NCBI RefSeq assembly: GCF_018588585.1
Contig: NZ_JAEUFG010000010.1
Location: forward strand, 124,001-188,000
Reading direction: 5' to 3'
Source: Bacillus sp. SM2101
GTDB lineage: Bacteria; Bacillota; Bacilli; Bacillales; SM2101
DNA: 64,000 nt
Below the pieces are notes generated by a model. That model was not told the DNA's origin. It saw only the letters and a program-made list of their open reading frames with translations, and searched no databases. Made by a program: the position numbers and the translations under genes. Shown one piece after another: positions 36,861 to 47,200 of this stretch. How positions within the stretch are numbered: the stretch's first letter is position 1; the number at the start of each line of letters is the position of its first letter.

Positions 36861-37009
36861 GGCTCTTTTCGTAAACTTTGTTGCTATTGTTATCAAATTA
36901 TTACCAAGTACTATATAAGTGGTTTATATGTAAGTCAACTATGTACAGCAGAAAAGCGCTAGTTGACTATTTTTTAATAAGAAAATCAACAATCAATGCA
37001 AAAACAGCA
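36861..37009 (+). repeat. Interspersed MITE-like repeat, copy D
   Basis: It begins GGCTCTTTTCGTAAACTTTG and ends CAACAATCAATGCAAAAACAGC, about 149 bp, seven bases after the end of the nitronate monooxygenase-like gene. The interior TGTACAGCAGAAAAG and CTAGTTGACT match other copies. No convincing target duplication. Confidence 0.85.
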
Positions 37010-37062
37010 TTACTAAAAATGGACAGTATGATGAGTTGTATAGGTGCACAATAATTAAAAAG

Positions 37063-37112
37063 TTATCACGTACGCTAAATGTATACGTGCTTAAATCTTA
37101 TAAGGAAAATGT
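37063..37112 (+). repeat. Truncated MITE-like repeat (tail part)
   Basis: CACGTACGCTAAATGTATAC, a CTTATAAGG block and the GTGAAAACAGCC end correspond to the tail half of the family and resemble the 54275-54345 fragment. Confidence 0.5.
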
Positions 37113-37224
37113 GAAAACAGCCAAAGGAAAACATGCTGTATGGACATCACTCTCATCTAATGAAGTTAAAATATCGGAAGGTTACCCATGACTTTAACCT
37201 TATTGCTGTTTTTAGCCTTAATAG

Positions 37225-37281
37225 ACGGAAAGGTGTCACGAAACTTTAGTTGCGCTTATTTTCAGCGTGAGAAAACAACAA
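37225..37281 (+). repeat. Truncated MITE-like repeat (interior part)
   Basis: AAAGGTGTCACGAAACTTTA-GTTGCG and GAAAACAACAAT match the interior and sub-terminal part of the copy at 59906-60070. Confidence 0.45.
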
Positions 37282-37420
37282 TCCTTATCATAACCACTCT
37301 ATTGAAAGGCTAGGACCAGAAGTTATTCTAGCCTTTTAAGAGCTTACAATTAGGCTATACACAACATTTTTGTAAATTGTTAATAAAAAGTCAAAGATGC
37401 CTTGGAAGGGACTGTAACTT

Positions 37421-37463
37421 TGTGATTTATCTCACTTATTGTTTTATGTTGTTTCATTATAAT
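37421..37463 (+). promoter_or_regulatory. FNR-like box and promoter for the ywiC-like gene
   Basis: TGTGA-TTTATC-TCACT at 37421-37436 has one mismatch to TGTGA-N6-TCACA. A perfect TATAAT at 37458-37463 is 29.5 bp from the box centre, giving a class II arrangement (centre at about -41.5). Confidence 0.8.
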
Positions 37464-37497
37464 AACATCTAAGAAAGTTTAGGTGAGGTGAACGAGT

Positions 37498-38211
37498 ATG
37501 AAACCTTTGATTCCGAAACAACACGGTGCATGGGCTATGTTACTCATCCCATTTTTGGTAGGAATATTTGCAGGGCAGCCTTCTATGATACATATCCCCT
37601 TATTTGGTGGCTGGCTATTACTTTATTTAGGTACATATCCTTTGCTCATGTTTTTGAAAGGAAAGCGACGCGAATTTTATCTAAAATGGACATTTATTTA
37701 TATGTTTCCAGCTCTAATTTGTTTAGTTGTAGCATTAATTATTAATTATAAACTTATTTATTTTGGCATCGTCATGTTGCCTTTTTTCGTGGTAAATGTG
37801 TATTTTGCAAAGAAAAACCAAGAACGTGCTCTACTAAATGACATGAGTGCAATTACATCATTTAGCATCGGTGGAGTAGCTAGTTATTATGGGGGGACTG
37901 GTACGATAGATTTTGTTGCTATTGGTATTTTGTTACTATCAATGTTCTTCTTTATAGGAAGTACATTTTATGTGAAAACAATGATAAGAGAGAAGAAAAA
38001 TAATGCATACCGTTGGCTTTCTTGGGGATACCATCTAGGAATCATAGTTATATTATTTGTAAGTGGCTACCCTTGGTTTATTATTGCGTATATACCGAGT
38101 GTAGTCCGTGCTTTTTACTTTTATGGAAAAAATGTTTCTGTTTTGAAAGTAGGTATCTGGGAAATTATAAATGCTGTTTATTTTTTCTTAGTCGTTGTAG
38201 TGTTAGTCTAA
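37498..38211 (+). CDS. ywiC: YwiC-like integral membrane protein
   Basis: A 237-residue hydrophobic protein with about 7-8 predicted transmembrane segments and the conserved N-terminus LIPKQHGAWAMLLIPFLVG, characteristic of the YwiC-like family. Function is not known. In Bacillus subtilis ywiC lies beside fnr and arfM in the nitrate respiration region, so a promoter with an FNR-like box here supports an anaerobic role. ATG at 37498 follows AGGTGAGGTG. The gene is monocistronic with a terminator behind it. Confidence 0.85.
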   Translation: MKPLIPKQHGAWAMLLIPFLVGIFAGQPSMIHIPLFGGWLLLYLGTYPLLMFLKGKRREFYLKWTFIYMFPALICLVVALIINYKLIYFGIVMLPFFVVNVYFAKKNQERALLNDMSAITSFSIGGVASYYGGTGTIDFVAIGILLLSMFFFIGSTFYVKTMIREKKNNAYRWLSWGYHLGIIVILFVSGYPWFIIAYIPSVVRAFYFYGKNVSVLKVGIWEIINAVYFFLVVVVLV

Positions 38212-38244
38212 AATAGCATTGAAATGTATATCGTATTTATAATG

Positions 38245-38276
38245 AGAGCTAACCTATTAAAGGTTAGCTCTTTTTA
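38245..38276 (+). terminator. Terminator after the ywiC-like gene
   Basis: AGAGCTAACCT pairs perfectly with AGGTTAGCTCT across a 5-base loop, followed by TTTTT. Confidence 0.9.
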
Positions 38277-38387
38277 TTTCATAAGGTCAATATTCAACTA
38301 AGCTACAAAATAGGTAGATTTAATGTTTGTTCTATTTTTACAGCGTAATTAATAGTATTTATATAATAGTTTATGGTTTTTATAATT

Positions 38388-38433
38388 TATTTATAAAAAT
38401 ACAATTGATTTTATATTTATTCAGTATTATAAT
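38388..38433 (+). promoter_or_regulatory. argC promoter with paired ARG boxes (AhrC/ArgR operator)
   Basis: Two 18-bp ARG boxes lie at 38388-38405 and 38408-38425 (second reads on the complement), each with one mismatch to the general pattern WNTGNATWWWWATNCANW, 2 bp apart. The promoter TTGATT (38405-38410), 17-bp spacer, TATAAT (38428-38433) overlaps them, so arginine-bound AhrC should block transcription. Confidence 0.8.
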
Positions 38434-38536
38434 GAAAACTAATTTTACGTGATGTTCAAAAAAACATGACAAAGACAGAGGTGTAGCTTTGAATTGAGTG
38501 AATCAATGCTGCCTAAGAAATAGAGGGGGATCGCAG

Positions 38537-39568
38537 ATGAGAGCTGCTGTAATCGGTGCAACAGGTTATGGAGGAGTAGAACTATTACGTTTATTGCAGC
38601 AACATCCAGTCGTTAATGTTCATTCTGTTCATTCATCTTCTAATGATGGATTACCATTAGGGCAGATGTATGGACATTTATCTGGAAGTTTGAAATTTCA
38701 GTTAGAAAGTATTGATATTGACAAAATTGGTAGTGAGGTAGATGTGGTATTTATGGCAACACCAGCTGGTGTATCTAGTGAATTGACATCACAATTCAGT
38801 GAATATGATACACATATCATTGATTTATCAGGTGATTTGAGGCTACAAGATAATAAAACTTATGAAAGATGGTATAACAAGACTCCAGCTCCATCTCAAA
38901 TTGTCAAGGAAGCTGTATATGGATTATCCGAGTGGAATAGCAATAAAATTAGTGAAGCTAAGATTATTGCAAATCCCGGTTGTTACCCTACGGCGGTACT
39001 GCTAGGTTTAGCACCTTTAGTTCAGATGGATTTAATTAAGGAAGAATCGATCATTATTGATGCAAAATCAGGTGTTTCGGGTGCAGGAAGAAGTTTAGCT
39101 ACCTCTGTTCATTTTGCTGAAACAAATGAGAATCTAAAAATCTATAAAGTAAATCAACATCAGCATATTCCAGAAATAGAGCAAATGCTCCTTAATTGGA
39201 ATGGTAGCATTCAACCAATTACATTTAGCACCCACCTTGTTCCAATGACTCGAGGTATAATGGCGACAATGTATGTTGAGCCTAAAAAACAGCTCAAAAC
39301 GGAGGAGCTGTATGATATTTATAAGTGTGCATATGATGAGCATTATTTTGTACGAGTAAAGGATGTATTTCCATCAACGAAGGAAGTTTATGGGTCAAAC
39401 TATTGTGATATTGCATTGATGAATGATGAAAGAACAGGAAGAATTACAATTGTTTCAGTGATTGATAATCTAGTTAAAGGAGCAGCAGGTCAGGCTATTC
39501 AAAACTTAAATATTTTACTAGGTATGGATGAACATACTGGCTTAAATTTACTACCTGTTTATCCATAG
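38537..39568 (+). CDS. argC: N-acetyl-gamma-glutamyl-phosphate reductase
   Basis: ArgC reduces N-acetylglutamyl phosphate to the semialdehyde with NADPH. The 343-residue protein has the N-terminal dinucleotide motif IGATGYGGVELLRLL, the active-site cysteine in ANPGCYPTAVLLGL and the HQHIPEIEQ segment. ORF extension to 38498 lacks a ribosome site; ATG at 38537 has GAGGGGGA. First gene of argC-argJ-argB-argD-carA-carB-argF, the Bacillus order, under ARG-box control. Confidence 0.96.
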   Translation: MRAAVIGATGYGGVELLRLLQQHPVVNVHSVHSSSNDGLPLGQMYGHLSGSLKFQLESIDIDKIGSEVDVVFMATPAGVSSELTSQFSEYDTHIIDLSGDLRLQDNKTYERWYNKTPAPSQIVKEAVYGLSEWNSNKISEAKIIANPGCYPTAVLLGLAPLVQMDLIKEESIIIDAKSGVSGAGRSLATSVHFAETNENLKIYKVNQHQHIPEIEQMLLNWNGSIQPITFSTHLVPMTRGIMATMYVEPKKQLKTEELYDIYKCAYDEHYFVRVKDVFPSTKEVYGSNYCDIALMNDERTGRITIVSVIDNLVKGAAGQAIQNLNILLGMDEHTGLNLLPVYP

Positions 39569-39620
39569 ATGTCATATATATTTTTCTTTCTCTTACGAAA
39601 AAAATAATGGAGGAATAAGT

Positions 39621-40856
39621 TTGATTAATATGAAAACAAAAGTAGGTACTGTTAATGTATTGCCAGAAGGAACGATAACATCTCCTGAAGGGTTTCAAAC
39701 GGATGGGGTTCATGCAGGTTTAAGATACACAAAAAATGATCTAGGTATTGTTCTCAGTGAAGTACCAGCCACATGTGCTGCAGTATATACACAAAGTCAT
39801 TTTCAAGCACCTCCATTAAAAGTTACGCAACAAAGTATTGCAGTTGAAAACAAGCTTCAAGCTATTGTTGTAAACAGCGCCTGTGCCAATGCATGCACCG
39901 GTGAACAAGGTATGCAGGATGCATATGAAATGAGAAATTTATGTGCTACACAATTTTCGATGCGAGAACACCTCATTGCAGTAGCTTCAACAGGAGTAAT
40001 AGGTGAATTATTACAAATGAATAAGATCCGTTCTGGAATAAAAAAACTTAAACCTAACAAAACGAAAAAAAATGCACAGCACTTTGAATCAGCTATTTTA
40101 ACGACTGATACCGTTACAAAAAAGGCATGTTATCAGACAGTTATTGATGGAAAAACAGTGACAATAGGTGGAGTAGCTAAAGGTTCTGGTATGATTCACC
40201 CCAACATGGCTACTATGCTTTCATTTATTACGACAGATGCCAATATTGATTCAGCAATTTTACAAAATACTTTACGAATAATAACGAATCAATCATTCAA
40301 TCAAATAACTGTTGATGGTGAGACATCTACTAATGACATGGTTATTGTGATGGCTAATGGGCTAGCTAATAATGAACCATTAACCCCAATACACTCTGAA
40401 TGGAAGCAGTTTTACACAGCTTTAATGCATGTTTGTGAAGATTTAGCTAAACAAATTGCTCGTGATGGGGAAGGAGCAACAAAGCTTATTGAAGTGAAAG
40501 TGAAAGGTGCAGTAAACGACGATGAAGCAAGGGAAATGGCTAAACAAATTGTCGGTTCTAACCTTGTTAAAACAGCGATTTACGGTAATGATGCGAACTG
40601 GGGAAGAATAATTGGGGCGATTGGACATAGTAGTGGATCAGTTAATCCAAATACTGTAGATATTACGGTCGGTTCAATAAAGATGTTAATTGCGAGTCAA
40701 CCACAGCCGTTCTCCGAGGAAAGAGCAACAGCATATTTAGCAAATGATGATATTTATATTGAGGTACATTTGAATATAGGTGATGGCGAAGGAGTAGCAT
40801 GGGGCTGTGACTTAACTTATGATTACGTCAAAATTAATGCAAGCTACCGAACGTAA
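39621..40856 (+). CDS. argJ: Bifunctional ornithine acetyltransferase/N-acetylglutamate synthase
   Basis: ArgJ recycles the acetyl group from N-acetylornithine to glutamate. The 411-residue precursor self-cleaves at the conserved MIHPNMATMLSF site, whose Thr becomes the N-terminal nucleophile of the beta chain; KGSGM precedes it and NGEDANW-type residues appear as GNDANWGRIIGAIG. GGAGG at 39609-39613 suits the TTG at 39621 (7 nt), while the ATG at 39630 is 16 nt away, so TTG is preferred. 52 bp after argC. Confidence 0.94.
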   Translation: MINMKTKVGTVNVLPEGTITSPEGFQTDGVHAGLRYTKNDLGIVLSEVPATCAAVYTQSHFQAPPLKVTQQSIAVENKLQAIVVNSACANACTGEQGMQDAYEMRNLCATQFSMREHLIAVASTGVIGELLQMNKIRSGIKKLKPNKTKKNAQHFESAILTTDTVTKKACYQTVIDGKTVTIGGVAKGSGMIHPNMATMLSFITTDANIDSAILQNTLRIITNQSFNQITVDGETSTNDMVIVMANGLANNEPLTPIHSEWKQFYTALMHVCEDLAKQIARDGEGATKLIEVKVKGAVNDDEAREMAKQIVGSNLVKTAIYGNDANWGRIIGAIGHSSGSVNPNTVDITVGSIKMLIASQPQPFSEERATAYLANDDIYIEVHLNIGDGEGVAWGCDLTYDYVKINASYRT

Positions 40857-40867
40857 GGAGGATGGAG

Positions 40868-41635
40868 ATGAGTAATGACATCATCGTAATTAAATGTGGA
40901 GGAAGTGTTATAACAGAGCTTTCAGCACAGTTTTTCAAAGCGCTCCATGAACTTCAAAAACGAGGAAAGAAAGTGGTTATTGTACACGGTGGAGGGCCAG
41001 TTATTAACCAATTATTGTCACGTATGAACATACGAGTGGAATTTGTTGATGGCTTACGTAAAACGACAATAGATGTGTTAGATGTAGTAGAAATGACTTT
41101 AGCTGGAAAGGTTAATAAACAATTTGTGACTAATTTATCTCAATATGGTCTCAAAGCTGTAGGACTATCAGGTTGTGATGGCAAAATGTTGCTAGTGAAG
41201 CCTATTGAATTTGAGAAGCTAGGTTACGTAGGTGAAGTTGATCATGTAAACGTAGATTTGCTTATAACGCTACTTAACGATGACTACATCCCAGTTGTTG
41301 CACCAATAGGCATGAGTTCACAAGGGGGGAAATACAATATTAATGCTGATTCAGCAGCAGGGAGTATTGCTGAAGCACTCAATGCAAAGCAATTATTGTT
41401 TGTTACAGACGTTCCAGGTATATTACAAAATGGTATTCTTTTAGAAGAAGCATCTGAAAACCAAATTAATGGCATGATAAGTGATGGGACGATTTATGGA
41501 GGTATGATTCCAAAGGTCAAAGCAGCAATTCACTCATTATCAGACAAACTACAAGAAGTGATGATTGTCAGCGGGAAAAATAGCATCTTATCTGCCAGCG
41601 GGTCGTTGCACGGAACGAAAATAAGAAAAATGTAA
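40868..41635 (+). CDS. argB: Acetylglutamate kinase
   Basis: ArgB phosphorylates N-acetylglutamate using ATP. The 255-residue amino-acid kinase fold shows IVIKCGGSVI near the N-terminus, VIVHGGGPVIN, NINADSAAGSIAEAL and GGMIPKVKAAI. An ATG at 40862 touches the AAGGAGG ribosome site; ATG at 40868 has normal spacing and is chosen. It lies 11 bp after argJ. The expected next gene argD is separated by 250 bp containing a repeat. Confidence 0.94.
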   Translation: MSNDIIVIKCGGSVITELSAQFFKALHELQKRGKKVVIVHGGGPVINQLLSRMNIRVEFVDGLRKTTIDVLDVVEMTLAGKVNKQFVTNLSQYGLKAVGLSGCDGKMLLVKPIEFEKLGYVGEVDHVNVDLLITLLNDDYIPVVAPIGMSSQGGKYNINADSAAGSIAEALNAKQLLFVTDVPGILQNGILLEEASENQINGMISDGTIYGGMIPKVKAAIHSLSDKLQEVMIVSGKNSILSASGSLHGTKIRKM

Positions 41636-41743
41636 GAGTTTTTTATAACTCTTGATCAATAAAGAGTGCATTATAAGAATTTGTTTAATAAATGGAAAGT
41701 ATAATATTTTTGCAGAGAATCATTCGCTATACAGGGGTTATCT

Positions 41744-41867
41744 ATATCTAGCTCTAGCACCTATCCCTCGAGACCACTTCGCAATTTCAACCGAAGGAAA
41801 AAAGACGCCTTCATGTGAAATGTGTCCAGTGCTTGTCGGGGATGATACAGTCGCTTGCGCTTTTCTA
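41744..41867. repeat. Bacillaceae-type interspersed repeat between argB and argD
   Basis: It begins TATCTAGCTCTAGCACC and ends CGCTTGCGCTTTTCTA, with CCCTCGAG and a CCAGTGCTTGTCGGGGATGA block. I recognise this pattern (TCTAGCTCCAGCGCC ... CGCTTGCGCTTTTCT) as a repeat scattered between genes in many Bacillaceae genomes. It is richer in G+C than its surroundings. It explains the spurious 75-codon frame at 41652-41879. Confidence 0.6.
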
Positions 41868-41885
41868 ATTGGGAGGTAGCTTACA

Positions 41886-43049
41886 ATGACGAAAGAAACA
41901 TTATTTCCTACTTATCAGCGTTGGGACATTCATGTTGCTTCAGCTGAAGGTTCACATATCACTGATGAAATGGGCAAAAGTTATCTAGATTTTGTGTCTG
42001 GAATAGGCGTATGTAATCTAGGTCACCGTCATCCAAAAGTTCAACAAGCAATAGAAAAACAATTACAAACATTTTGGCACGTCTCAAATTTGTTTCATGT
42101 TGACTCACAGGAAGAAGTCTCACGTCTACTTGTTGAAAATAGTAACGGTTCAGCAGTCTTCTTCTGTAACAGTGGTGCTGAAGCAAATGAGGCAGCAATT
42201 AAACTAGCAAGAAAACATACGAATAGATCAAGAATAATTACATTTAAACAGTCATTTCACGGCAGAACATTTGCTACGATGACGGCTACAGGGCAGGATA
42301 AGGTTCATGATGGATTTGGACCTTTATTAGAAGAGTTTCTTTATCTACCATTTAATGATATCGAAGCGATAGAAAAAGTGATTGATAGTCATGTAGCAGC
42401 CGTTATGCTAGAAATTGTTCAAGGTGAAGGTGGAGTTGTACCAGCTGAGCGTGATTTTTTACTAAGGGTTGAGGAATTATGTAACAAGTATGGAGCACTC
42501 CTTATTGTTGACGAAGTACAAACAGGGGTTGGTAGAACGGCATCTAAGTTTGCATATCAAAAATTTGGTATTTCACCACATATTATTACTGTTGCCAAGG
42601 GGTTAGGAAGTGGTTTACCCATCGGTGCAATGATTGGGACTGAGAATCTAATCAATACATTTGGTCCAGGCTCTCACGGTTCAACATTTGGTGGAAACCC
42701 AATAGCTATCGCTGCAGCAAAAGCAACATTAGAAATCATATTTGATGATGTTTTTTTACAGCAAGTTGAACAAAAAGCAGCCTATTTAACGAATAAACTG
42801 AGTGATGTTTGTAAGGATGTAAGCTTCATAGAAGAAATTCGCGGGGAAGGATTGATGATAGGGATTGCTTGTAATATCAATGTTACAGATATTATATCGA
42901 AAGTCCGTGAGGAAGGACTACTTGTATTACCAGCAGGTCCACATGTGATTCGGCTATTACCACCACTTACAGTAAGCTATGATGAAATAAATTATGCAAT
43001 AAATATCATTAGTAAAGTTGTATCAGATATAACAATGGTAGCTAAATAA
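41886..43049 (+). CDS. argD: Acetylornithine aminotransferase
   Basis: A 387-residue class III PLP aminotransferase making N-acetylornithine from the semialdehyde. Visible motifs are [38 protein letters not shown] and the PLP lysine in [16 protein letters not shown]. Length and context are standard for ArgD. It starts with ATG at 41886 after GGGAGGTAG. Transcription presumably runs through the repeat separating it from argB. Confidence 0.95.
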   Translation: MTKETLFPTYQRWDIHVASAEGSHITDEMGKSYLDFVSGIGVCNLGHRHPKVQQAIEKQLQTFWHVSNLFHVDSQEEVSRLLVENSNGSAVFFCNSGAEANEAAIKLARKHTNRSRIITFKQSFHGRTFATMTATGQDKVHDGFGPLLEEFLYLPFNDIEAIEKVIDSHVAAVMLEIVQGEGGVVPAERDFLLRVEELCNKYGALLIVDEVQTGVGRTASKFAYQKFGISPHIITVAKGLGSGLPIGAMIGTENLINTFGPGSHGSTFGGNPIAIAAAKATLEIIFDDVFLQQVEQKAAYLTNKLSDVCKDVSFIEEIRGEGLMIGIACNINVTDIISKVREEGLLVLPAGPHVIRLLPPLTVSYDEINYAINIISKVVSDITMVAK

Positions 43050-43074
43050 CTATCGGGTTATTTTTTTAATCCAA

Positions 43075-43112
43075 AATGCATAAAAATTCAATAAAATAAA
43101 TAAAAATACAAA
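43075..43112. promoter_or_regulatory. Second paired ARG box, upstream of carA
   Basis: AATGCATAAAAATTCAAT (43075-43092) fits WNTGNATWWWWATNCANW at every position. A second box at 43095-43112 has one mismatch. Spacing between boxes is 2 bp, as at argC. No separate strong promoter is obvious, so it may act as an internal operator or auxiliary site. Confidence 0.8.
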
Positions 43113-43124
43113 AAGAGGTGTAGC

Positions 43125-44207
43125 ATGAAAGCATATTTAACGTTAACGAATGGAAATGTCTACGAAGGGGACATAAAATCACCTCTTTCGACTAATATAT
43201 CTGGTGAAGTTGTGTTCTTTACAGGAATGACAGGATACCAAGAGGTTCTCACTGATCCTTCGTATAAAGGACAAATTATTGTTTTTACTTATCCTTTAAT
43301 AGGGAACTATGGAATTAACGCTGTAGATTTTGAAAGTAACAAACCACATGTTGCTGGAGTAATCGTGTACGAAGCGAAAGAATCATTAAATCATTTTGAA
43401 GCTGAGAAAACACTAGAACAGTATTTGAGGAAATGGAATGTTCCATTAATTGCACATATTGATACGAGGGCCATCGTCAAAACAATTCGGGATAGTGGCA
43501 CTATGTTAGGACAAATATCTCATATACCGCATACGCATTTTAGCAAAATAAAGCATTTACATGAAGAAAAGTTGGCTGTTGCTGAAGTATCTACTAAGAA
43601 CATTCAAACATTAGGTACGGGATTTCCACACATTGTAGTTATAGACTTTGGATACAAACAATCAATTGTTGAACAATTGATAAAACGTGGCTGTATGGTA
43701 ACGATCGTACCATATTATACAAACTATAACACAATTACTGAAATTCAACCTGATGGTATATTGTTATCTAATGGTCCAGGAGACCCAAAGGCACTTGAAA
43801 ACATCAAAAGTGAATTAAAAAAAATATTATCTAATTACCCGACCTTAGCAATTTGTTTAGGACATCAGCTCGTTTGCTTATCATTTGGAGCGGATACATT
43901 AAAGTTATCTTTTGGTCATCGCGGTGCTAATCAACCAGTGCGTGATTTAACAAATAATAAAGTTTTTATGACATCACAAAATCATAGTTATGTTGTGGAT
44001 GAACATAGTCTCAGTGAAACTTCATTGCAACCACGTTTTGTCAATGTAAATGATCGTTCGATAGAAGGTGTAACACATAAAACGTTACCTATATTAACAG
44101 TTCAATACCACCCTGAGGCTAATCCAGGGCCTGTTGAAAGTGAATGGGTCTTTGACGAATTTATAGATAGTGTTTGTGCGGTTAGGGGTGAGAAAGTGTA
44201 TGCCTAA
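43125..44207 (+). CDS. carA: Carbamoyl-phosphate synthase small (glutaminase) subunit, arginine-type
   Basis: CarA hydrolyses glutamine and channels ammonia to CarB. The 360-residue protein has an N-terminal domain (VFFTGMTGYQEVLTDPSY) and a class I glutamine amidotransferase domain with the nucleophile cysteine in LAICLGHQLVCLSFG and the catalytic His-x-Glu in QYHPEANPGP. Position in the arg operon marks it as the arginine-regulated isozyme rather than the pyrimidine one. ATG at 43125 follows AAAGAGGTG and ARG boxes. Confidence 0.94.
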   Translation: MKAYLTLTNGNVYEGDIKSPLSTNISGEVVFFTGMTGYQEVLTDPSYKGQIIVFTYPLIGNYGINAVDFESNKPHVAGVIVYEAKESLNHFEAEKTLEQYLRKWNVPLIAHIDTRAIVKTIRDSGTMLGQISHIPHTHFSKIKHLHEEKLAVAEVSTKNIQTLGTGFPHIVVIDFGYKQSIVEQLIKRGCMVTIVPYYTNYNTITEIQPDGILLSNGPGDPKALENIKSELKKILSNYPTLAICLGHQLVCLSFGADTLKLSFGHRGANQPVRDLTNNKVFMTSQNHSYVVDEHSLSETSLQPRFVNVNDRSIEGVTHKTLPILTVQYHPEANPGPVESEWVFDEFIDSVCAVRGEKVYA

Positions 44208-47200
44208 AGATACAACAATTCAAAGCATCCTAGTCATTGGGTCAGGTCCAATTATTATTGGTCAGGCAGCAGAATTCGATTACTCAGGCACACAAGGATG
44301 TAAAGCATTAAAAGAAGAAGGGTACCGAGTGATTTTAATTAACAACAATCCGGCAACAATTATGACAGATGATTTGTATGCTGATGTTGTTTATTTTGAA
44401 CCATTAACAGTTGACTGCGTAACAAAAATTATTGCTAAAGAAAGACCAGATGGATTGTTAGCAACACTAGGTGGTCAAACTGGGTTAAATCTTGCATTTT
44501 CATTATATGAAGAAGGTGCATTAGAAAAATATAGTGTTCGCTTATTAGGCACTTCAATTGAATCGATAAAAAAGGGTGAGGATCGAGAAGAATTTCGTGA
44601 ACTTATGAAAAAACTAGATGAACCAGTTCCTGAAAGTGAAATTGTCACAACGTTGGAAGGTGCTCTAGGTTTTGCAACAAAAGTAGATTTTCCCATAATT
44701 ATACGCCCTGCATATACATTAGGAGGAACAGGTGGTGGTATCGCCTACAATGAAGAACAGTTTAAGTCATTCGTAACGAATGGGTTATTAGCGAGCCCGA
44801 TTTCTCAATGTTTAATTGAGAAAAGTGTAGCTGGCTTTAAAGAAATAGAATATGAGGTAATGCGTGATTCAACGGGAACATGTATTACGATCTGTAATAT
44901 GGAAAATATTGATCCTGTCGGAATACACACAGGGGATTCAATCGTTGTTGCACCTTCTCAAACAATTTCTGACAATGAATATCAATTGCTAAGAACAGCA
45001 TCTATAAAGATCATATCAGCTTTAGGTATTATCGGTGGGTGCAATATTCAATTTGCACTTGATCCATACAGTAAGCAATATTATTTAATAGAAGTTAATC
45101 CAAGAGTAAGTCGTTCATCTGCATTAGCATCAAAAGCTACAGGTTATCCAATTGCAAAAATAGCCGCTAAACTCGCAGTTGGCTATTCATTAGCAGAATT
45201 AACCAATCCAGTAACTGGTTATACTTTTGCAAGCTTCGAACCAAGTTTAGATTACACTGTGGTTAAAATCCCGAGATGGCCGTTTGATAAATTTCCGGCT
45301 GCGGATCGGACATTAGGTACACAAATGAAGGCAACAGGAGAAGTCATGGCACTTGACCGGAATATTGAAAGGGCCATTCAAAAAGCAATTCAATCACTTG
45401 AACTTGAAAGCATCGGATTGTTGTTAAAAGAGCTATGTGAATTTGCTACAGAATCCCTCCTGAAACTTCTAAAGGAAGCTGATGATAGAAGGTTATTCGT
45501 AATTCTTGAATTATTACGCAGGGAAATTTCAGTCGATGTTATATTTGAGCATACGAAGATTAATTATTTCTTTTTGCATATATTTTCGCAACTAATTGAC
45601 TTTGAACAGAAAATAAAACAATTGTCATTAAATAGTGTTACAAAAGAAGAAATGCAACAGATGAAAGAAAAAGGCTTTTCAGATGAGTACATCGCTTTGT
45701 TATGGAATGTCAATGAGCTTGATGTAAGAAGTAAAAGAAAGGCGTTAGGAATTGTTCCTTCTTATAAAATAGTAGATACTTGTGCAGCTGAATTTAAGAC
45801 GAAAACAGCCTATTATTATTCTAGCTATTTTGGAGAAAACGAACTAGCAGCTTCTTCAAAAGAAAAGGTACTCATTATTGGTTCTGGTCCTATACGGATT
45901 GGTCAAGGAATCGAGTTTGATTATAGTTCAGTTCATGCTTGTTTTGCCTTACAACAAGAAGGGTATGAAACGATTTTGATAAACAATAACCCAGAAACTG
46001 TAAGCACGGATTATGAAACAGCAGATCGTTTATATTTTGAGCCATTGATCTTTGAAGATGTATTAAATGTTATAGAAGCAGAAGGTGTCGAAAAAGTAAT
46101 CGTTCAGTTTGGTGGTCAAACTGCAATTAATCTTGTTCAAAAGTTAGAAAATTATGGTGTTGAAATTGTTGGAACCTCCCATCATAGTGTAAACCTGTTA
46201 GAAGACAGAGGTCTTTTTTACAAGCTTCTATCGGAAATTGATGTACCACATGTACCTGGCAAAATAGCGTTAAATGAGTATGACATATTAGAGAAAGCGC
46301 GTGAAATGGGTTATCCGATTTTACTGAGACCTTCATACGTTATTGGTGGGAAGGGCATGGTCACGTATTCATCAGAGCAGGAATTAAAAAAATATATGAA
46401 TAAACAAACACAGAGAATGTACCCGGTATTAATAGACGCCTTTATCCCTGACAAAGAAGTGGAGATTGACGTGTTATCGGATGGGAAAAATATAGTCATT
46501 CCAACGATCATTGAACATATTGAACGAGCAGGAGTTCATTCAGGTGACAGTTATGCTGTTTTACCAGCATATAGTTTAACAGAAGAAGAAAGAGACAAAA
46601 TTGTTGCCTATACGGAAAGAATTGCTCAAAAGCTATCTTTCACAGGTGTGATGAATATTCAATTCGTCATAAACAAAGGTGATGTTTTTGTACTTGAAGT
46701 TAATCCAAGGGCTAGTAGAACAGTTCCTATTGTGAGTAAGGTAACAAATATACCTATTATACAAATTGCGACAAAATTATTGCTTGGGAAATATACATTA
46801 GATCAACTGTATGGCAACAAAGGGTTACTAGAGAATCAACCGTATTACACTGTGAAATCCCCTGTTTTTTCCATAAACAAGTTGAATGGGGTCGACCCGA
46901 CTGTTGGACCAGAAATGAAAGCTACTGGAGAAGGGATTAGCATTGCGTTAACGATAAATGAAGCACTCGCAAAGACATTTCATTCTTATCTTCAGTCAAA
47001 CGAAGGAAGTAATGAAATATTTATTGACCTTGATGACGAACAAGATGAATTAAAGGACACGCTATATCACGAGATTGAAGCAGCTGGTTTAATAGCAGTA
47101 GAAGATGTAAATATTGATGTTTGGCTGAAGAAAAAAGAAGCATTAGCAGTGATTAGTATAAATGAAGGAAAAAAAGCATTGACTAATCGCATAAAATCTA

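Larger units (their letters stand above)
36855..37420. other. Intergenic region crowded with repeat copies
   Basis: No gene is supported. It holds one full repeat copy (36861-37009) and two truncated copies (37063-37112 and about 37225-37281). Stops occur throughout. Confidence 0.6.

Noticed and set aside
41652-41879. A 75-codon frame between argB and argD
   Set aside because: Most of it lies within an interspersed repeat, it has no convincing ribosome site and no family likeness.
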